From Lethocerus indicus (lineage: Eukaryota; Arthropoda; Insecta; Hemiptera; Belostomatidae): a DNA stretch of 64,000 bases. The DNA lies in assembly GCA_019843655.1 (NCBI GenBank), contig JACDQD010000004.1, positions 32,561,872-32,625,871 on the forward strand, written 5' to 3'. The notes beneath the pieces are model-generated. The model was not told where the DNA came from. It did not search any database and worked only from the letters and a program-made list of their open reading frames with translations. A program made the translations under genes and the position numbers. Shown one piece after another: positions 1 through 11,570 of the stretch; position 1 is the first letter of the stretch; the number at the start of each line of letters is the position of its first letter.

Positions 1-109
1 TAATTCATTTAATTAATTAAAATTCCAGTGGTGTTTGTCTCTCTAAATATCTGTCCGTAACGAAATTGAGTATGTTATACTTGTCGGTTTATATCTTGCG
101 GTTGAATTG

Positions 110-300
110 CAAAAAATATTGATTTTTTTGCAATCAAATATTCATAGCCATTGTTGGTTCGGTTCGGGCATTGTTGAATCGGTCTCCATTGTCGCGGTAG
201 TTCCCCTTATCGTGGTTCGGGGACGGCCATTGGGATATTTTGAATGGGGAGCCGAAAGGCTCGGGGTGGACAGAATTTTTCGGTACAGACCTAGAAAAAG
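110..300 (+). repeat. CATTGTTG repeat family, copy 1
   Basis: Contains aatcaaatat, ccattgttggttcggttcgg, gcattgttgaatcggtctcc and ggttcggggacggccattgg. The same ordered blocks recur reversed at 26.6-26.8 kb and in part at 39.0 kb. A 73-codon open frame here has no recognised domain. Confidence 0.6.
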
Positions 301-344
301 GGGACAGTTTTACTGCCTTATTTCATGACTAGATTCAGATTTAG

Positions 345-480
345 CGCCGTACAAATTGTTACTAAGACTCGTCGACAACAGATCGCAACTGTTAACTACG
401 AATAAAGGGATAATTTACAACTGTATTTTTAAACAGAACTGGTCTAACGGAATCGAGTTGTGGGGATCCACCAAAACGTG
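345..480 (+). mobile_element. Jockey-type LINE fragment
   Basis: Reads close to LVDNRSQLLT...IIYNCIFKQN and [10 protein letters not shown] with the frame broken; the same block ([18 protein letters not shown]) occurs in the better copy at 58.4-59.2 kb. This is the region just downstream of the reverse transcriptase catalytic domain in jockey-clade elements. Confidence 0.6.
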
Positions 481-1452
481 TATATATTAAATTATTAGTA
501 ACTAGTTAGTAGAACTATAATCGTTCATTTTATGAGTCTGTTCCGTTCGTTTTTAACAGTGAAGTACAACGAAATGTTTTTTGGCTCTCTCGATTCGCAG
601 TCTAGTCTCGAGTCGCTCTGTGTCTATTCGGGAACCGACAGGTCTAGTTTTTCTATTTTACGACTCGCTTTCTGCGAATTTTCGCTTCTATTAGTTTTGA
701 CGTAGGTGTCCGGTCGGGCTTCCGTCCAAATGGACGAGGGGGACCGAACTGAGAAAACCTTTATTTAATTTCCGAAATAATATTTATTTATTCCACGCGT
801 TCAATGCCGTCTGTTACGTCGTTAGTTTCTCGTATCTTTTGGTATACGGCTTATTGACGTAGTTTCATTTTTATCCCACCGCATGTATTCTATTGTTACA
901 CTACAGGTTAAAAATGTTAAGCTAGAGATCTATGTTTCACGGTCCGGATGTATATTGTAGCGTTGTGGTATTGGATGCTGCAAGGACGAATGTCCTATAT
1001 TAAGATTCATGCGCCGCATCCTTCCCGGCTTTTGTGGCCGGTCCCCACCACCGTAATTGTGCCCGTTTACGAATCGCTGATTGAATTAAACCAATTTGGC
1101 CGAGCGCCGCGTACTTTGCGCCAATTACACACTTCCGATAGCACAATGTAGCGGTGGTAGAACCCTCTCGTACAGTTGACAAATTGTTTTTGAAAGGCGC
1201 TCGTTCATTCGGCCCCCGGTGTTCTGCACCGTCACTCTCTCGGAAAACCGGTTTCGCCTATAGGGCCAATTTACTAATCCCGAGGGATAATTCGGCAGAC
1301 CGAATTCGAACGATTGTCAATAGAACTAAACTCTCCCGATAATTCGAATTCCAGACAGCTGCTCCACTGTAGGACGTTCATAGTACGAAAGAAAAAAAAT
1401 TTGGTTGTTTGAAGTTTGAAATTCAATAACTCAACACTATCAGCCGAAATAT
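481..1452. other. No gene seen
   Basis: Mixed-composition unique sequence. Overlapping 60-67 codon frames at 950-1340 on both strands have no recognisable domain. Confidence 0.5.
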
Positions 1453-1880
1453 TTGGTGCAGAATCGATGCATTTTTCCCAACACAGACACTAGATCACAG
1501 TTATCACTAGCGGAAGTACCTTACCAGGCCATACAAATTCATACAAAATTTAATCGTTACAATCCATCATCCCTCGTAAAATTGTTAACGCTCCACCTTG
1601 TGTTTCTGACCGCATTATGTCCAAGTTCCTTCATAAATTATAACCCTTACTTTCAAAACTATACCCATCACTCAGATCCTTCGATTCAAACTGAAAATCC
1701 CGAACTCCGCCACAAGAATTCCACGTTACTACCGAGCATAGGAGTACTATCCTCATGTGGTGGATTCTCCGTCAAAAGTAAATTTGCGTCATCAAATTCG
1801 CTGTCATTAAAATGTAATGTAAAAAAAAATTGTGGTCGCGACAAAATGAAAATAAAAAAGGAATTTATTTGGACCAATTT
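1453..1880 (+). repeat. LINE-like repeat sharing its 3' tail with the copy at 51.9 kb
   Basis: A 150-codon open frame with no recognised domain. The stretch near 1740-1840 (tgtggtggattctccgtcaa then agtaaatttgcgtcatcaaa and a terminal attgtggtc) aligns with 51,900-51,990, which follows a jockey fragment. I read this as the 3' end of a jockey-type copy, not a gene. Confidence 0.45.
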
Positions 1881-3258
1881 TCAGATTATAATTCCGAAAG
1901 TTTAGTAAAGGCTGGAGCGGCAGTACCTGATAGTATATTGATACTACGAATGAGGTAATGTTTCCGCGATCAGGACTTGAATTGTCACTAACTATCGGTA
2001 CGATCTCTGGATGATTTCTCACCACTGCAAGTTCGACTTATTCAGCGTCGTTTGTTGTTATTTCTGTTATTCAAATCCGATTGAAACGATCAGAAGGCGC
2101 CCGGTTCAACGCGCGGAGAGTGTGGGGGAGGGGGGAAGGGAACCGGTTTCGGGAAATTTAAATAAGTGCAGCCGGGAGACGTCTGATAATTCCCAAGGAC
2201 TTAAACGGCTTTCCCCCCTGCCCCTCATCAGCGTCACTCGTGTACACGAGACTGCCCTCGTGAATAGCCCGTTTGTGGGCCCACTTTGAATTCTGCACGT
2301 GTCGCGCCCAACCCCAATGTCGTCGATTCTCCGAGCCTTCCCTTTTATTGGACGCGTTTAGCGCTCACCTAATTGGGCTCATCCCCCGATACGGGAAACT
2401 TAATCGTAGCGTTTATTTCGAATTTCGGACTGTTGGCCGACCGAACCCTTTTTAAATTGATCTGCCGAATAAAATTTCCGATTATCTATCTCATTCTGCA
2501 CGGGTTTACGTTGACCTCCACTATTAGAAATAATATTCTACGATTAAACAGAGTACTACCACACCGATTTTTGGCCAATGCTTTCAGGTTAACAACATGA
2601 TGAATCGTTATAATTTATTTCATAATTTATTGTACAATCAACCTTTATGTTTATAATTATGATTGTGGACAGTTGCAGCGTGTTTCTGTTCATGCATGGC
2701 GTGATCGGAAAACATTAACGGATAGATCAATCATTAATAACTACATGAAGCTATCATAAAAGTATTGCATTCTTGAAGCGTACATTGCGTGCTATTCCGC
2801 TAATAAAACTATGATATGAAACACGATATAAAGTACATGCTTAGATTTGTGCGCGATTATCACACATAAAATACATTTACATACATATAAATAATAACAG
2901 TTGTGCCCCGTTAAATCCTTTTTTATTAGATCATTGATTAAAACTATCGCTTAACTACTCCATAGTAACGTACATTTCTGTCCACTAACATTGTTGTTTC
3001 TGGGGTTAATGTTTCATTGTTTAAATGCAGTCGATAAGAAGGAAAGTCGCAGTGTAGTAGCTGGTCCTGTGACCTGAAAACGTTTATCGGTATCGAAATC
3101 TGAAAATCGATTTTCATTCTCAACGCCGCAGTTCCCCATTTGTGTGCACACGTGATTCCATGACTGGAAAACAGGGTGAAAACCTTGAAATTTAATTATT
3201 CCCATACTCTGCGATATAATGTATTAGGACTTGTATTAAAATGTCATTACTGGACTAT
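1881..3258. other. No gene seen
   Basis: Includes a GC-richer stretch at 2,090-2,300 and AT-rich DNA after 2,600. No repeat or protein match recognised. Confidence 0.5.
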
Positions 3259-3597
3259 TTAAATGGGCCACCATGATCTTGGATATAATTTCGTGTTCTT
3301 CTGATTTTCTTGATACCAACATTCGATTTCAACGAAGTTTTCACGAAAGACATTTACGCGGCATTTTACAAAAGCTTTAAGGAAAAAATTAACTGTGATT
3401 TCTTTTGAATTTTGTAGACGAGTCCCGTGCCTTCTAATCCCGGACTTCATTGAGAGTACACTTCCTCCTGGAATTATGCCATGACCAATTAAATGATCAA
3501 TTATTGAGCTTATCGCGTCAATTATTGGCACAATTATGGGGACGTGATAAAACTCGACCCGAAGGGCAATTACCGTATTCGATCTATAAATAGACAC
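3259..3597 (-). pseudogene. Possible hAT-type transposase fragment
   Basis: A 112-codon minus-strand frame with EFYHVPIIVPIIDAISSIID near its start and FVEIECWYQENQ near its end. The spacing and the EI.xWYQ ending resemble the middle of hAT/ZMYM-like transposase proteins (YY..x.FLD..I ... EL.LWY). This is a weak pattern match from memory; it may be a chance open frame. No inverted repeats or zinc finger seen. Confidence 0.22.
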
Positions 3598-5827
3598 GGG
3601 CTCGTCCGGCGCCTAGACTGGTGTTTTGTTTTTTCGAACTTGCGATTATTATTTCACGACGAATACGCTCCACTGAAAATACCATTCTGCCAGTAAATAA
3701 AGTACCATTTTCGGGTGTCTACTCTCGTGCCGGTGGACACGGATAAGAGAGTACTTGGGCATACATACGTATCTGACGCGCGTTTTTGATAAACTTAACA
3801 TCTGCCTCGCTTATCAGACCGCTCGTTGGGTTTTTTTTTTAATTTCATTCATACGTCCCTGCGGAATCCGTCGTAACAGCATTCCAAAAGATAAGTCCTG
3901 TAGTTCATTGCCCAAAAAACCGTTTCGAACGTAGGTTCGGCGTTGAGCAGCTAACTTATATAGACTGCGTAGTAAACTTTGTCCGAGAGTTTCAAGTCCG
4001 TATCTCCGAGTTGGTTCAAGTACAGTGTTGTACTTCAATAATTTATTGTTTAAAACTAATTTTTATTTTGAGTAGCAATTCTGTTTACTTAGTGTCTTTC
4101 TAACTTTATGTGAGGATTCAATTTCAGAAATGTTTTTTAACATTATTGTTTCCATTTCTCGCGATCGCAGAATAAAAAAATCAAGCTCCCGACGATCGGG
4201 TGCGTCGTCGCTTCCTCTTGTAAATACGCGATAAACAATTTTGGTAAAACGCGTCGCCTCCGTTTTTTTTTTCACTTAAAACGAAACCGTCTCCTGGAAA
4301 AAAATTGGCGAAGGCCTAAAGGTGCCGTCCGAATATTAAACGGTCGGATATCCTTATTGCGTTGTGAAGGAATTGATCAGAGAGAGCTGGACGGGCTGAA
4401 TACCAATGGGCGGGGAGCGGGCACCCTTCGGGATATAGCCCATTATACCCCATGGAACTACATTTTCCCTCCTGACCAACTCTCAACACTATACTATTTC
4501 GTATCATTTAATGTTCGACCGGTGAAACAGGGCCGACCTAATGCCCAGGAAAGATTCATCGAAAAAAAATTTCGATTCTGCATTCGGGAATGTATTGATT
4601 TACCCTAAACCCGATGCTTCGAATAAAAGTTTCCTTGGAGGTTTATAATAAGTGTATAAAAGAAAAATATATTGTTGAAAATATACAGTTCAACAGTTGT
4701 GTATGCATCTAAGTCGGATAGAGGTAACCCGCAAAACAAGGAAATCCATCCTTCGGAAAATGCCTTCAGGAAATGTATAACGCTGTTACGAAATCTTGAA
4801 AATAGGCGCCGTCACCGCGGTATTATAGTAAACTCGCGGAAAAACGAAAATTGGTATAGCAAATTTAACGTAACAAATCGCATTTACCGCTTTCGCCCGT
4901 TAATTCTATTTACTAATATGGAACCGTTTGGTCGGGTTTTATGAGTTCGCTTTGCTCTGAATGAGTCAATTACTGTATTAAGAAAGTTGCCAGTTTAATA
5001 GTATTTTTATCGTATTTTTTTCACCGTTAGATAACCGAACCTAATATAGACAGTTTTCCGAGAATTCGGGTTCACTGCGGACACGAACCTCGAAAATCCT
5101 TGGCCTTTGACGAGCCCTTTCGGCGTCCGTTTTTCATCAATATCCGGTCTGTCGTAATTTCCCCTTCGTCTGCAATTCCGGGTTAATTAAAAACCGCGTC
5201 AATGAGCACTTCCACTGTGTTAATTGTCGAGTTTAGCGAAAACCTGGAGCTGGAAAACAAACGTCGGCATTAGCATTTGAAATGGACATTAAATAATGGG
5301 ACATTATTAACCCCTCGGGGGGCACGTGTCATGGTGGTCGCTGTGACGGACGATGGACACGGTCTATTAATATTTATGATTGGGCATATCGTACGATGTT
5401 TGAGAATCTGGACATTCGTGGTGGAAGTTTGCACGTTGAATAAAGATGAACGCGTTGGCGATATTAGGTTTTTTCGGCTCCAACTCCGAAATGTGTGTAG
5501 ATTCTGGTAGTCTGTAATATTTCCCTTAAGATTGTTTAATTCGGTGCACATATCCGCTGAATAACACGTTTATTTTCCGACTGTGCATCCTCTCAATTAA
5601 TTACAGTCAATATGTTCGGAATATGTTCAAAAATGTTTAAAATAATTTAAAATTAAAATAAAACAGCGCGTAAAACAACCCCTGCAGTCCAAATTTTACT
5701 CCCAATAATATCACAACACAAAAAGTCACTCTCGATTACCAAGATTTTAGTCTATAAGTAATTTCATTATTATAATTCATTTTAAGAGGACTCCTACACA
5801 CGCTGGATGATTTATAGGATACACGAG

Positions 5828-5828
<1 letters not shown>
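3598..5828. other. No gene seen
   Basis: Open frames of 63-93 codons (for example 4,357-4,608, 4,672-4,944, 5,270-5,551) lack domains or splice support. Confidence 0.5.

Positions 5829-5881
<53 letters not shown>
5829..5881. repeat. (TA)n microsatellite
   Basis: About 53 bp of alternating T and A with one interruption near its start. Confidence 0.95.
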
Positions 5882-5882
<1 letters not shown>

Positions 5883-6011
5883 GCGAAAAGCTGGTAGAAT
5901 TACCAGCTCATTAGGACCCATGTTATGAAAATTAGTATGCAAAACATCGTTCTACGATGTAAATTTCATCAATAGTCATTTAAAATACAAAATCCTGTGA
6001 AAAGATATTTG

Positions 6012-6240
6012 TAATACCTGTTATGTGCTATGCGACGGTTTGGTATACCGTAGATTTCTCGATTTTCTCCTGCCGGTTTGGTCTTTTTCTAGACAGTCGG
6101 GTATTTAATACTTCAGACTGTAGCCAGTACGTGTCATAGTGACTCACCAGCATAGCGACAGACACGACTACTGAAGACGGCGAGCGGCCGAAACCGGTCG
6201 GATCTGAATTTACCGTTCGTTTAAACTGCAATTCGCCCAC
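6012..6240 (+). repeat. Hairpin repeat family, partial copy
   Basis: Left arm taccgtagatttctcgattt and gccggtttggtctttttcta is intact. The core ctactgaagacggcgagcgg and ccgaaaccggtc follows, but the rest of the right arm is lost. See the complete copies at 24.16 and 52.63 kb. Confidence 0.6.
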
Positions 6241-9029
6241 ACCGGGCCGAACCAGGTGCAAGTCGGCCGTGGTTTTTTATTTTCACTTTTTTCCTAATTA
6301 TCTTTATTGCATGTCTGTTCGTTGGACTGAAAAATTGATCGACTGGTTCGACACTCGGTATGTCCAATAGGCGTCCATTTGTCTTCAGAAATGTCCGCTC
6401 CAAACCTGTTTGTTGTACCTGACCCCGATACATACAGAAAAGGTTCACCGACCGCCGCTTCTCATTGTCTACCGGACAACTTTTCGATTATTCAGACGCT
6501 CCGGGTGCATATCTGTTTTATTTAAATTGAAAATCTGACATTCAAAAAAATTGAATTGTGGAATTAATGACATTTATGTCTAAAATAATTTTGTGGGGGA
6601 TACTTGCGAAGGTTTAAAATTTCAGTTGTAAATACCCAGGTTGTCTGTTTGGTGGGGATGGTAAGGATAATAATATATGTCATAAAATAACCGGTTTAAA
6701 CTTATTTTAATTCTATGATAGGATTTTGGCAATGTTTTTTTTAATGTAGTATAGTGAAATGTAATAATTCTTACTTTATATTTGACATTAGTTTTTAAAT
6801 ATGGTGTCGTAAATTGTGACTGGCTAAAGCTGGATATCAGGGTTCTTCCTTCGTTGTACCATTTCGAGGAACCAGTCATCATTTCTTCGATGTTGAACCA
6901 ATTTGATGGCCCCGTCTAGATTTTCACCCCCACGATCGTGCCGAAACGGGGTTGGAACCCTCCGCGCTGAGTTGGTTACGGTCAGGGGCAACTATCGGGG
7001 TGCAATAAACTCGGGACACTTCCGGTTCCGGCCTGCGTAGGTGCTCCTTCCGGGGATACCTTAAATGTACCTACGGCGTCCTTTTCCATCCGACCGACTG
7101 ACAAGAGGCCTGAGCTTCCTACACGCGAACTGTTTGAACTCGCAAAAGAGATAATGGGAATTGAAAATTCGCCCAACAAATCGCATTAACGATAATTCAT
7201 GTTTACAATATGGAATTCGAGATAACAAATTAGGTTAGTAATAACACACAATTTGAATTCGCCATTGACAAATAACGCGGGCGGTATATCGATGTACAAC
7301 AGATCCGTGAAACTGCGAATTTACCATCAATTTTCTCCTAGTAATTACTGCTGGAAGACAACGTGTGGGATCTGGACAAAAGAAAGTGAGAACTAATGTT
7401 TAGTCCGAGTATGTACAATGTCTATGAACGCAATGGAGAAAGCTGGATTACCCCGGTGCCAGATTTGAAATACCGAACGGATGGTGAAAACCTGTATATC
7501 CAAGACGACGGCTGAATTCTAATATGAATTTCTAATCCGAATTCTATTGTGATATCCGACCGGCTGTCTAGTCTTGGCCCCTGTTCGGGGTATATTTTTA
7601 AGCGTTAATGAGCTTTTTCAACTGTTGCCCATTGTGTGGGGGGGTGGCCCATTGCGAAACGGTCGGACCCCACAGTGCGGTGAAGTCATCGGCTACAACC
7701 GACCGCACTGTGACTAATAGCACTATGACTTTTATCTCTGGACAGGAGGACTGCTCGAGACTGTCAGCTCTTTCAACTAGAAAGTGATACTACTTCATGT
7801 GCAAGAGTTCTGGTACGCCCTGTTCTTTCCCGGCAATTCTGGGCTCGTGGGCGTTTTCTCCGTTTCGCAGCAGAAAGGAAATTCATTCCGGTAGTCTTAA
7901 GATGCCGGTTATTTTTCAACCATTTCGCACTTGTTTTGGTCCAGTAGATTGGTTTGGCCATCCTTAATTTCACTCTGTTAAACTGAAGTCATTTATTAGG
8001 CGAGTCAATTGGCAGTTTAGTTAATAACGAGCAATTTTATTAATTACTTCATTGAATTGAAAGAAAGACCTCCATACTTCTTTACATAAAAAAAGCGGCA
8101 TTGTGTCGTGTTCACGAATCCGTAGATCTCTACGTCATTGTTGAAAGGAACATTGTTGTGACGTATTTTTTTGGCTTATTCCGAATATATTTCAACTTTC
8201 TGTTCAATATTCTGTTCTTGGTATAAAAAATAACCCGGCAGGGAAAAGAAAAGCCAGAATGACTGCTCCTGGGCATCAAAAAGATTCAGAAGCAAACAAG
8301 CCCATGGCAGCAAGCATCATCATGTTGTTTCAATGTCCTTTTCCGGGAGTATATGGATGTAAGCTCCCAGGAAAGCGAAATCCTGGCTATATAGTGGCCA
8401 CTAGTGAAGAACTAGTTATACCTTAAAATTGTAATATTTCTCTTGTTGCTTAAGAAATGTATCATCCCTCTCGACATCTCCTGGTCCTATTTCTTCGGTG
8501 TAGGCCCCTCAATTAAAATCTAAAAATCTACAGCATCCTTTTGAAAGACACCGAAGAATTGTTCAGATTAGGTGGTCAAGCTTGAAAGTCACCATTATTT
8601 CGGTATAATTCACATCCCCCGTTCGGATGTTGTGCCGGAAATTTATCCGTTTTACCGCATAATCGTTCTCGAAGATGATATCACCCATTTCCGGTTGGGT
8701 GTTTGGCAACGAAGTGTTAAAAAGCGCTTGGCACCGGGCCCGTACAATTTCTGTGCGTTGACGCCATCCCGGCCGTGTGTCACCGCAGCCCATTGTTGAT
8801 ATTTCCTCTTGTCGAATTAAACTGGCGGACTTGATAATTTCGTTGTGTGTTGAACCTAATTGAAGAACATTGTTCGGACTACCCGTTATGATGCAGGCAC
8901 TTACCAAACCAATGGACTATACTGGACTGGAGTGTTGGACATCGGAATAATGCATTAAAAGTAAAAGTTGCGGGCACGATTTTATTGTTATCACGTCGGA
9001 CTATTCCACGAAGTAAGCCAAATCGAGAA
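6241..9029. other. No gene seen
   Basis: AT-rich, with scattered GC-rich patches at 6,900-7,100 and 7,560-7,720. A 114-codon minus frame at 8,563-8,907 resembles nothing I know. Confidence 0.5.
8259..8426 (+). other. Short open frame of unusual composition (55 codons)
   Basis: ATG at 8259 to TAA at 8424-8426, peptide beginning MTAPGHQKDSEANKPMAASI, with tataaaaaata about 35 bp upstream. The base composition of about 8,220-8,420 (few CG dinucleotides, balanced GC) differs from its surroundings. No family recognised; most likely a chance frame within an unidentified insert. Confidence 0.15.
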
Positions 9030-9160
9030 TATTTAATACCTGTCAGTCAAATACTTTAATTTGGAAGACCGCAGTTTCTTCGAACTTCCCGTCTCCTCTC
9101 GTCGGTTTCGCTGGACCGTTTTCAGTTGCTCGCCATCTTCAGTAGTCAGTACGGTGGTGA
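9030..9160 (+). repeat. Hairpin repeat family, left arm and core
   Basis: cgtctcctctcgtcggtttc, a shortened ctggaccgttttcag, then the core in the opposite sense, gctcgccatcttcagtagtc. Right arm not seen. Confidence 0.5.
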
Positions 9161-10485
9161 TACACTGCGGTACATGGGATGCGTATGGGGCATCCTGTCA
9201 TCACTTGAACTGCGAAGGTTGTTTTTTTTTATCGTCGGGGCTTATGAGAAAACGGTATGAAAGAACATGGGATAGTTTTGAACGGAAGGTCTTACGGCTA
9301 AGGATGATGGACTGCAATTATTGAATTTTGTAGGATTTAGACGGTTTGGTGGGCCGACAATATTCCACAGGACTTTATTGTCACGAAATTTTTAGTAGAA
9401 TGAAATTTAAAGTCATATATATGATGACAAAGGACGCGGTGGGAGAACCTTGAACGGGGTCCGTTCAATTCACGATAGGATCTGCTGTAGACCGGTCGGA
9501 TGGTCGGATGGGCAACTTCCTGACGCCCACGTGACCGTGGACGTTCACGGAAGGGATGTCTGTCCCCTAAATGGCAGTCAACCCATTTATCTTATGAGCA
9601 ATACCGTACAGGACATTGGAGTCCTGAGACGACGGGCTCTAGCGCCCCGTTTTCAAATTAACATACAAGTCTCATTACTCTTCTGACTCGGCGCGGTATG
9701 AACCAATGCTCGGGTTTTTTTTCTCAAAAGGGAACCCCTCGCGTTTTATTTTTTCTATTGTACTTTCCGAATGAAAAATCTTATCGAATGCAATGGTTTG
9801 GAGGCCTGTTTCGGCCGCTCGCCGTCTTCAGTAGTCCGAAAGAGACCAATCGACATATTTCCGTTCGATAACTCCAATTTAAATCATATACAATTCCAAT
9901 TTTACACTCATTAATTTTGCTGAAGGAACACGTGGCCCTAGAAACTACTCCATAAAATTTAAATAGTTTAATTTACATAATATGGCCGTTGTCAAGTTTT
10001 TGAACACAAAACCATATAATCTTAAAACTGCCATATTATCGATATTATATTTTAACCTGGTCATTCGCATCAATGTGGGGAAAATCGTGTCATGTACGTG
10101 AGCATAGTAGTTCCCGTTTGGTAAGCACAGAGGTACTTTCCGTCAATCCGGTTGTTCAGATAATTTTCGTACCGGATTACGATATTGTATAGTTCATTCA
10201 TTGTGCGCACACTTTTTCAAATGGCCGCGTCACTCGCAATATGTGCAGACTCAGTTCCTGCGGAAATATAATGTCCGTCTATCTATCTGCTGCGGTTCTC
10301 CTCGATACGGTTTTCCTCCGCGTACCCACGCAGTGTTTCAAAATTATTCTTTACTCGTTATAGTTTTGAATCGAACCCGTTGATTATCCGACCACTGACG
10401 TCTGTGTTCCTCAAGGCAACGTCATACAGGCCCGGTCCTATATAACGTTTGGCTGATATTCCTCCGCATCCTTCCACAGTCCTCT
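9161..10485. other. No gene seen apart from a hairpin-repeat core
   Basis: Contains the core at about 9,808-9,845; otherwise unique sequence with short frames only. Confidence 0.5.
9808..9845 (-). repeat. Hairpin repeat family, core only
   Basis: gtttcggccgctcgccgtct followed by tcagtag is the reversed core found in the other copies. No arms are recognisable. Confidence 0.45.
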
Positions 10486-10870
10486 CAGATGACGCGTGTC
10501 TCCTGTCTTAACGCCTTTCTACCGTCCAATCCCGGTGCAGGCGTTGGAGTGTGAAGGTGGACGGCTCGGAGAGCGCTCAAGTTACCTTCACACCACGTCG
10601 TCAACACTGTCCTAATGTTTATTTTAACGACACACGTGGAACCACCACACAAGACCCAAAGGAATACACAGAAATCGTTAATTTGAACTATTAGGGACAT
10701 CAAAATTGACCAACCAACTCACAATATACAAAGCCATTCGGTACGGAACTAAGCGGTTCCTTCAAACCCATCCTCAATGCTCCGTGGTATGTTTCAAGTC
10801 GCATCGTTCACGGTGACATCAATTTATCGACAGTTCACTAATTCACTAGTTGACGGCATAAACGCCACCC
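10486..10870 (+). mobile_element. Jockey-type LINE fragment, decayed
   Basis: Aligns by eye with 58,530-58,960: the ccttcacaccacgtcgtc block, cacgtggaaccaccacac, gacatcaaaattgacc, atatacaaagcc and ccatcctcaatgctccgtgg follow in the same order, with small deletions and frame breaks. Confidence 0.65.
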
Positions 10871-10985
10871 TCCTAAAGATCTTCTATAACCCGGATAATG
10901 TAAAAAAATTACATCACTTCGGGGCGGCTTCTATATCAACAGAATCGGGAGAATAAAAATTGATTAATAAACCGCAATTATACTC

Positions 10986-10990
<5 letters not shown>

Positions 10991-11046
<56 letters not shown>
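10991..11046. repeat. (TA)n microsatellite
   Basis: Uninterrupted TA repeat of about 56 bp. Confidence 0.95.
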
Positions 11047-11049
<3 letters not shown>

Positions 11050-11177
11050 GGGAAAAATAGTTATAGTGCGTAAAGAGGTTCGTTGTATTGTGAAGCCGGC
11101 TTGAAATATATTTAAAATTCAGGGTTGTAGGGGCGTCGGAAATTCGTGAAAAGCTTCGTTGATTAAGGCCCCCCCCC

Positions 11178-11570
11178 CTACTACAGGAAATTAGTGTTCA
11201 TCCTGTTCCTATCGTAATTGTATAAGCCCCCCTCCTCCCCATCCCCTTCTTCACTGTTCTTCTGCCGTGAAGGTCACGTGATGGAAATAACGCGCATTGT
11301 TGCATTGTTCTCTAATTGTCTAGTGTTCATATTGATTGATCGGTTGTCCAGTTTTGAACCCTCCGACGATGGTTCCCTTGGGAGGGGGGGGGGGGGGTTT
11401 CGACGTTTCGACCCTTATTGAAGCTACCCTCGAATTTAATTTATTGGAAGGGTTATTGACCGGAAGGGCGGCCATGGTGACAGGAAATTAGCGTTCATCG
11501 CCTGTAATTGTCTCAATATCTTCTCGCTCCCTTCCGACGTGTTCTTCTTCGGGTCGCGTTAACACCGATT
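11178..11570 (+). repeat. Degenerate direct duplication about 300 bp apart
   Basis: ctacaggaaattagtgttca at about 11,182 and gtgacaggaaattagcgttc at about 11,478, each followed by cctgt, aattgt, a C/T-rich stretch and gttcttc. Includes a 14-base G run at 11,384-11,397. A diverged local duplication or repeated element ends. Confidence 0.4.

Noticed and set aside
1453..1905. 150-codon frame as a gene
   Set aside because: Part of it recurs at 51.9 kb next to a jockey fragment, so it is better explained as repeat sequence.
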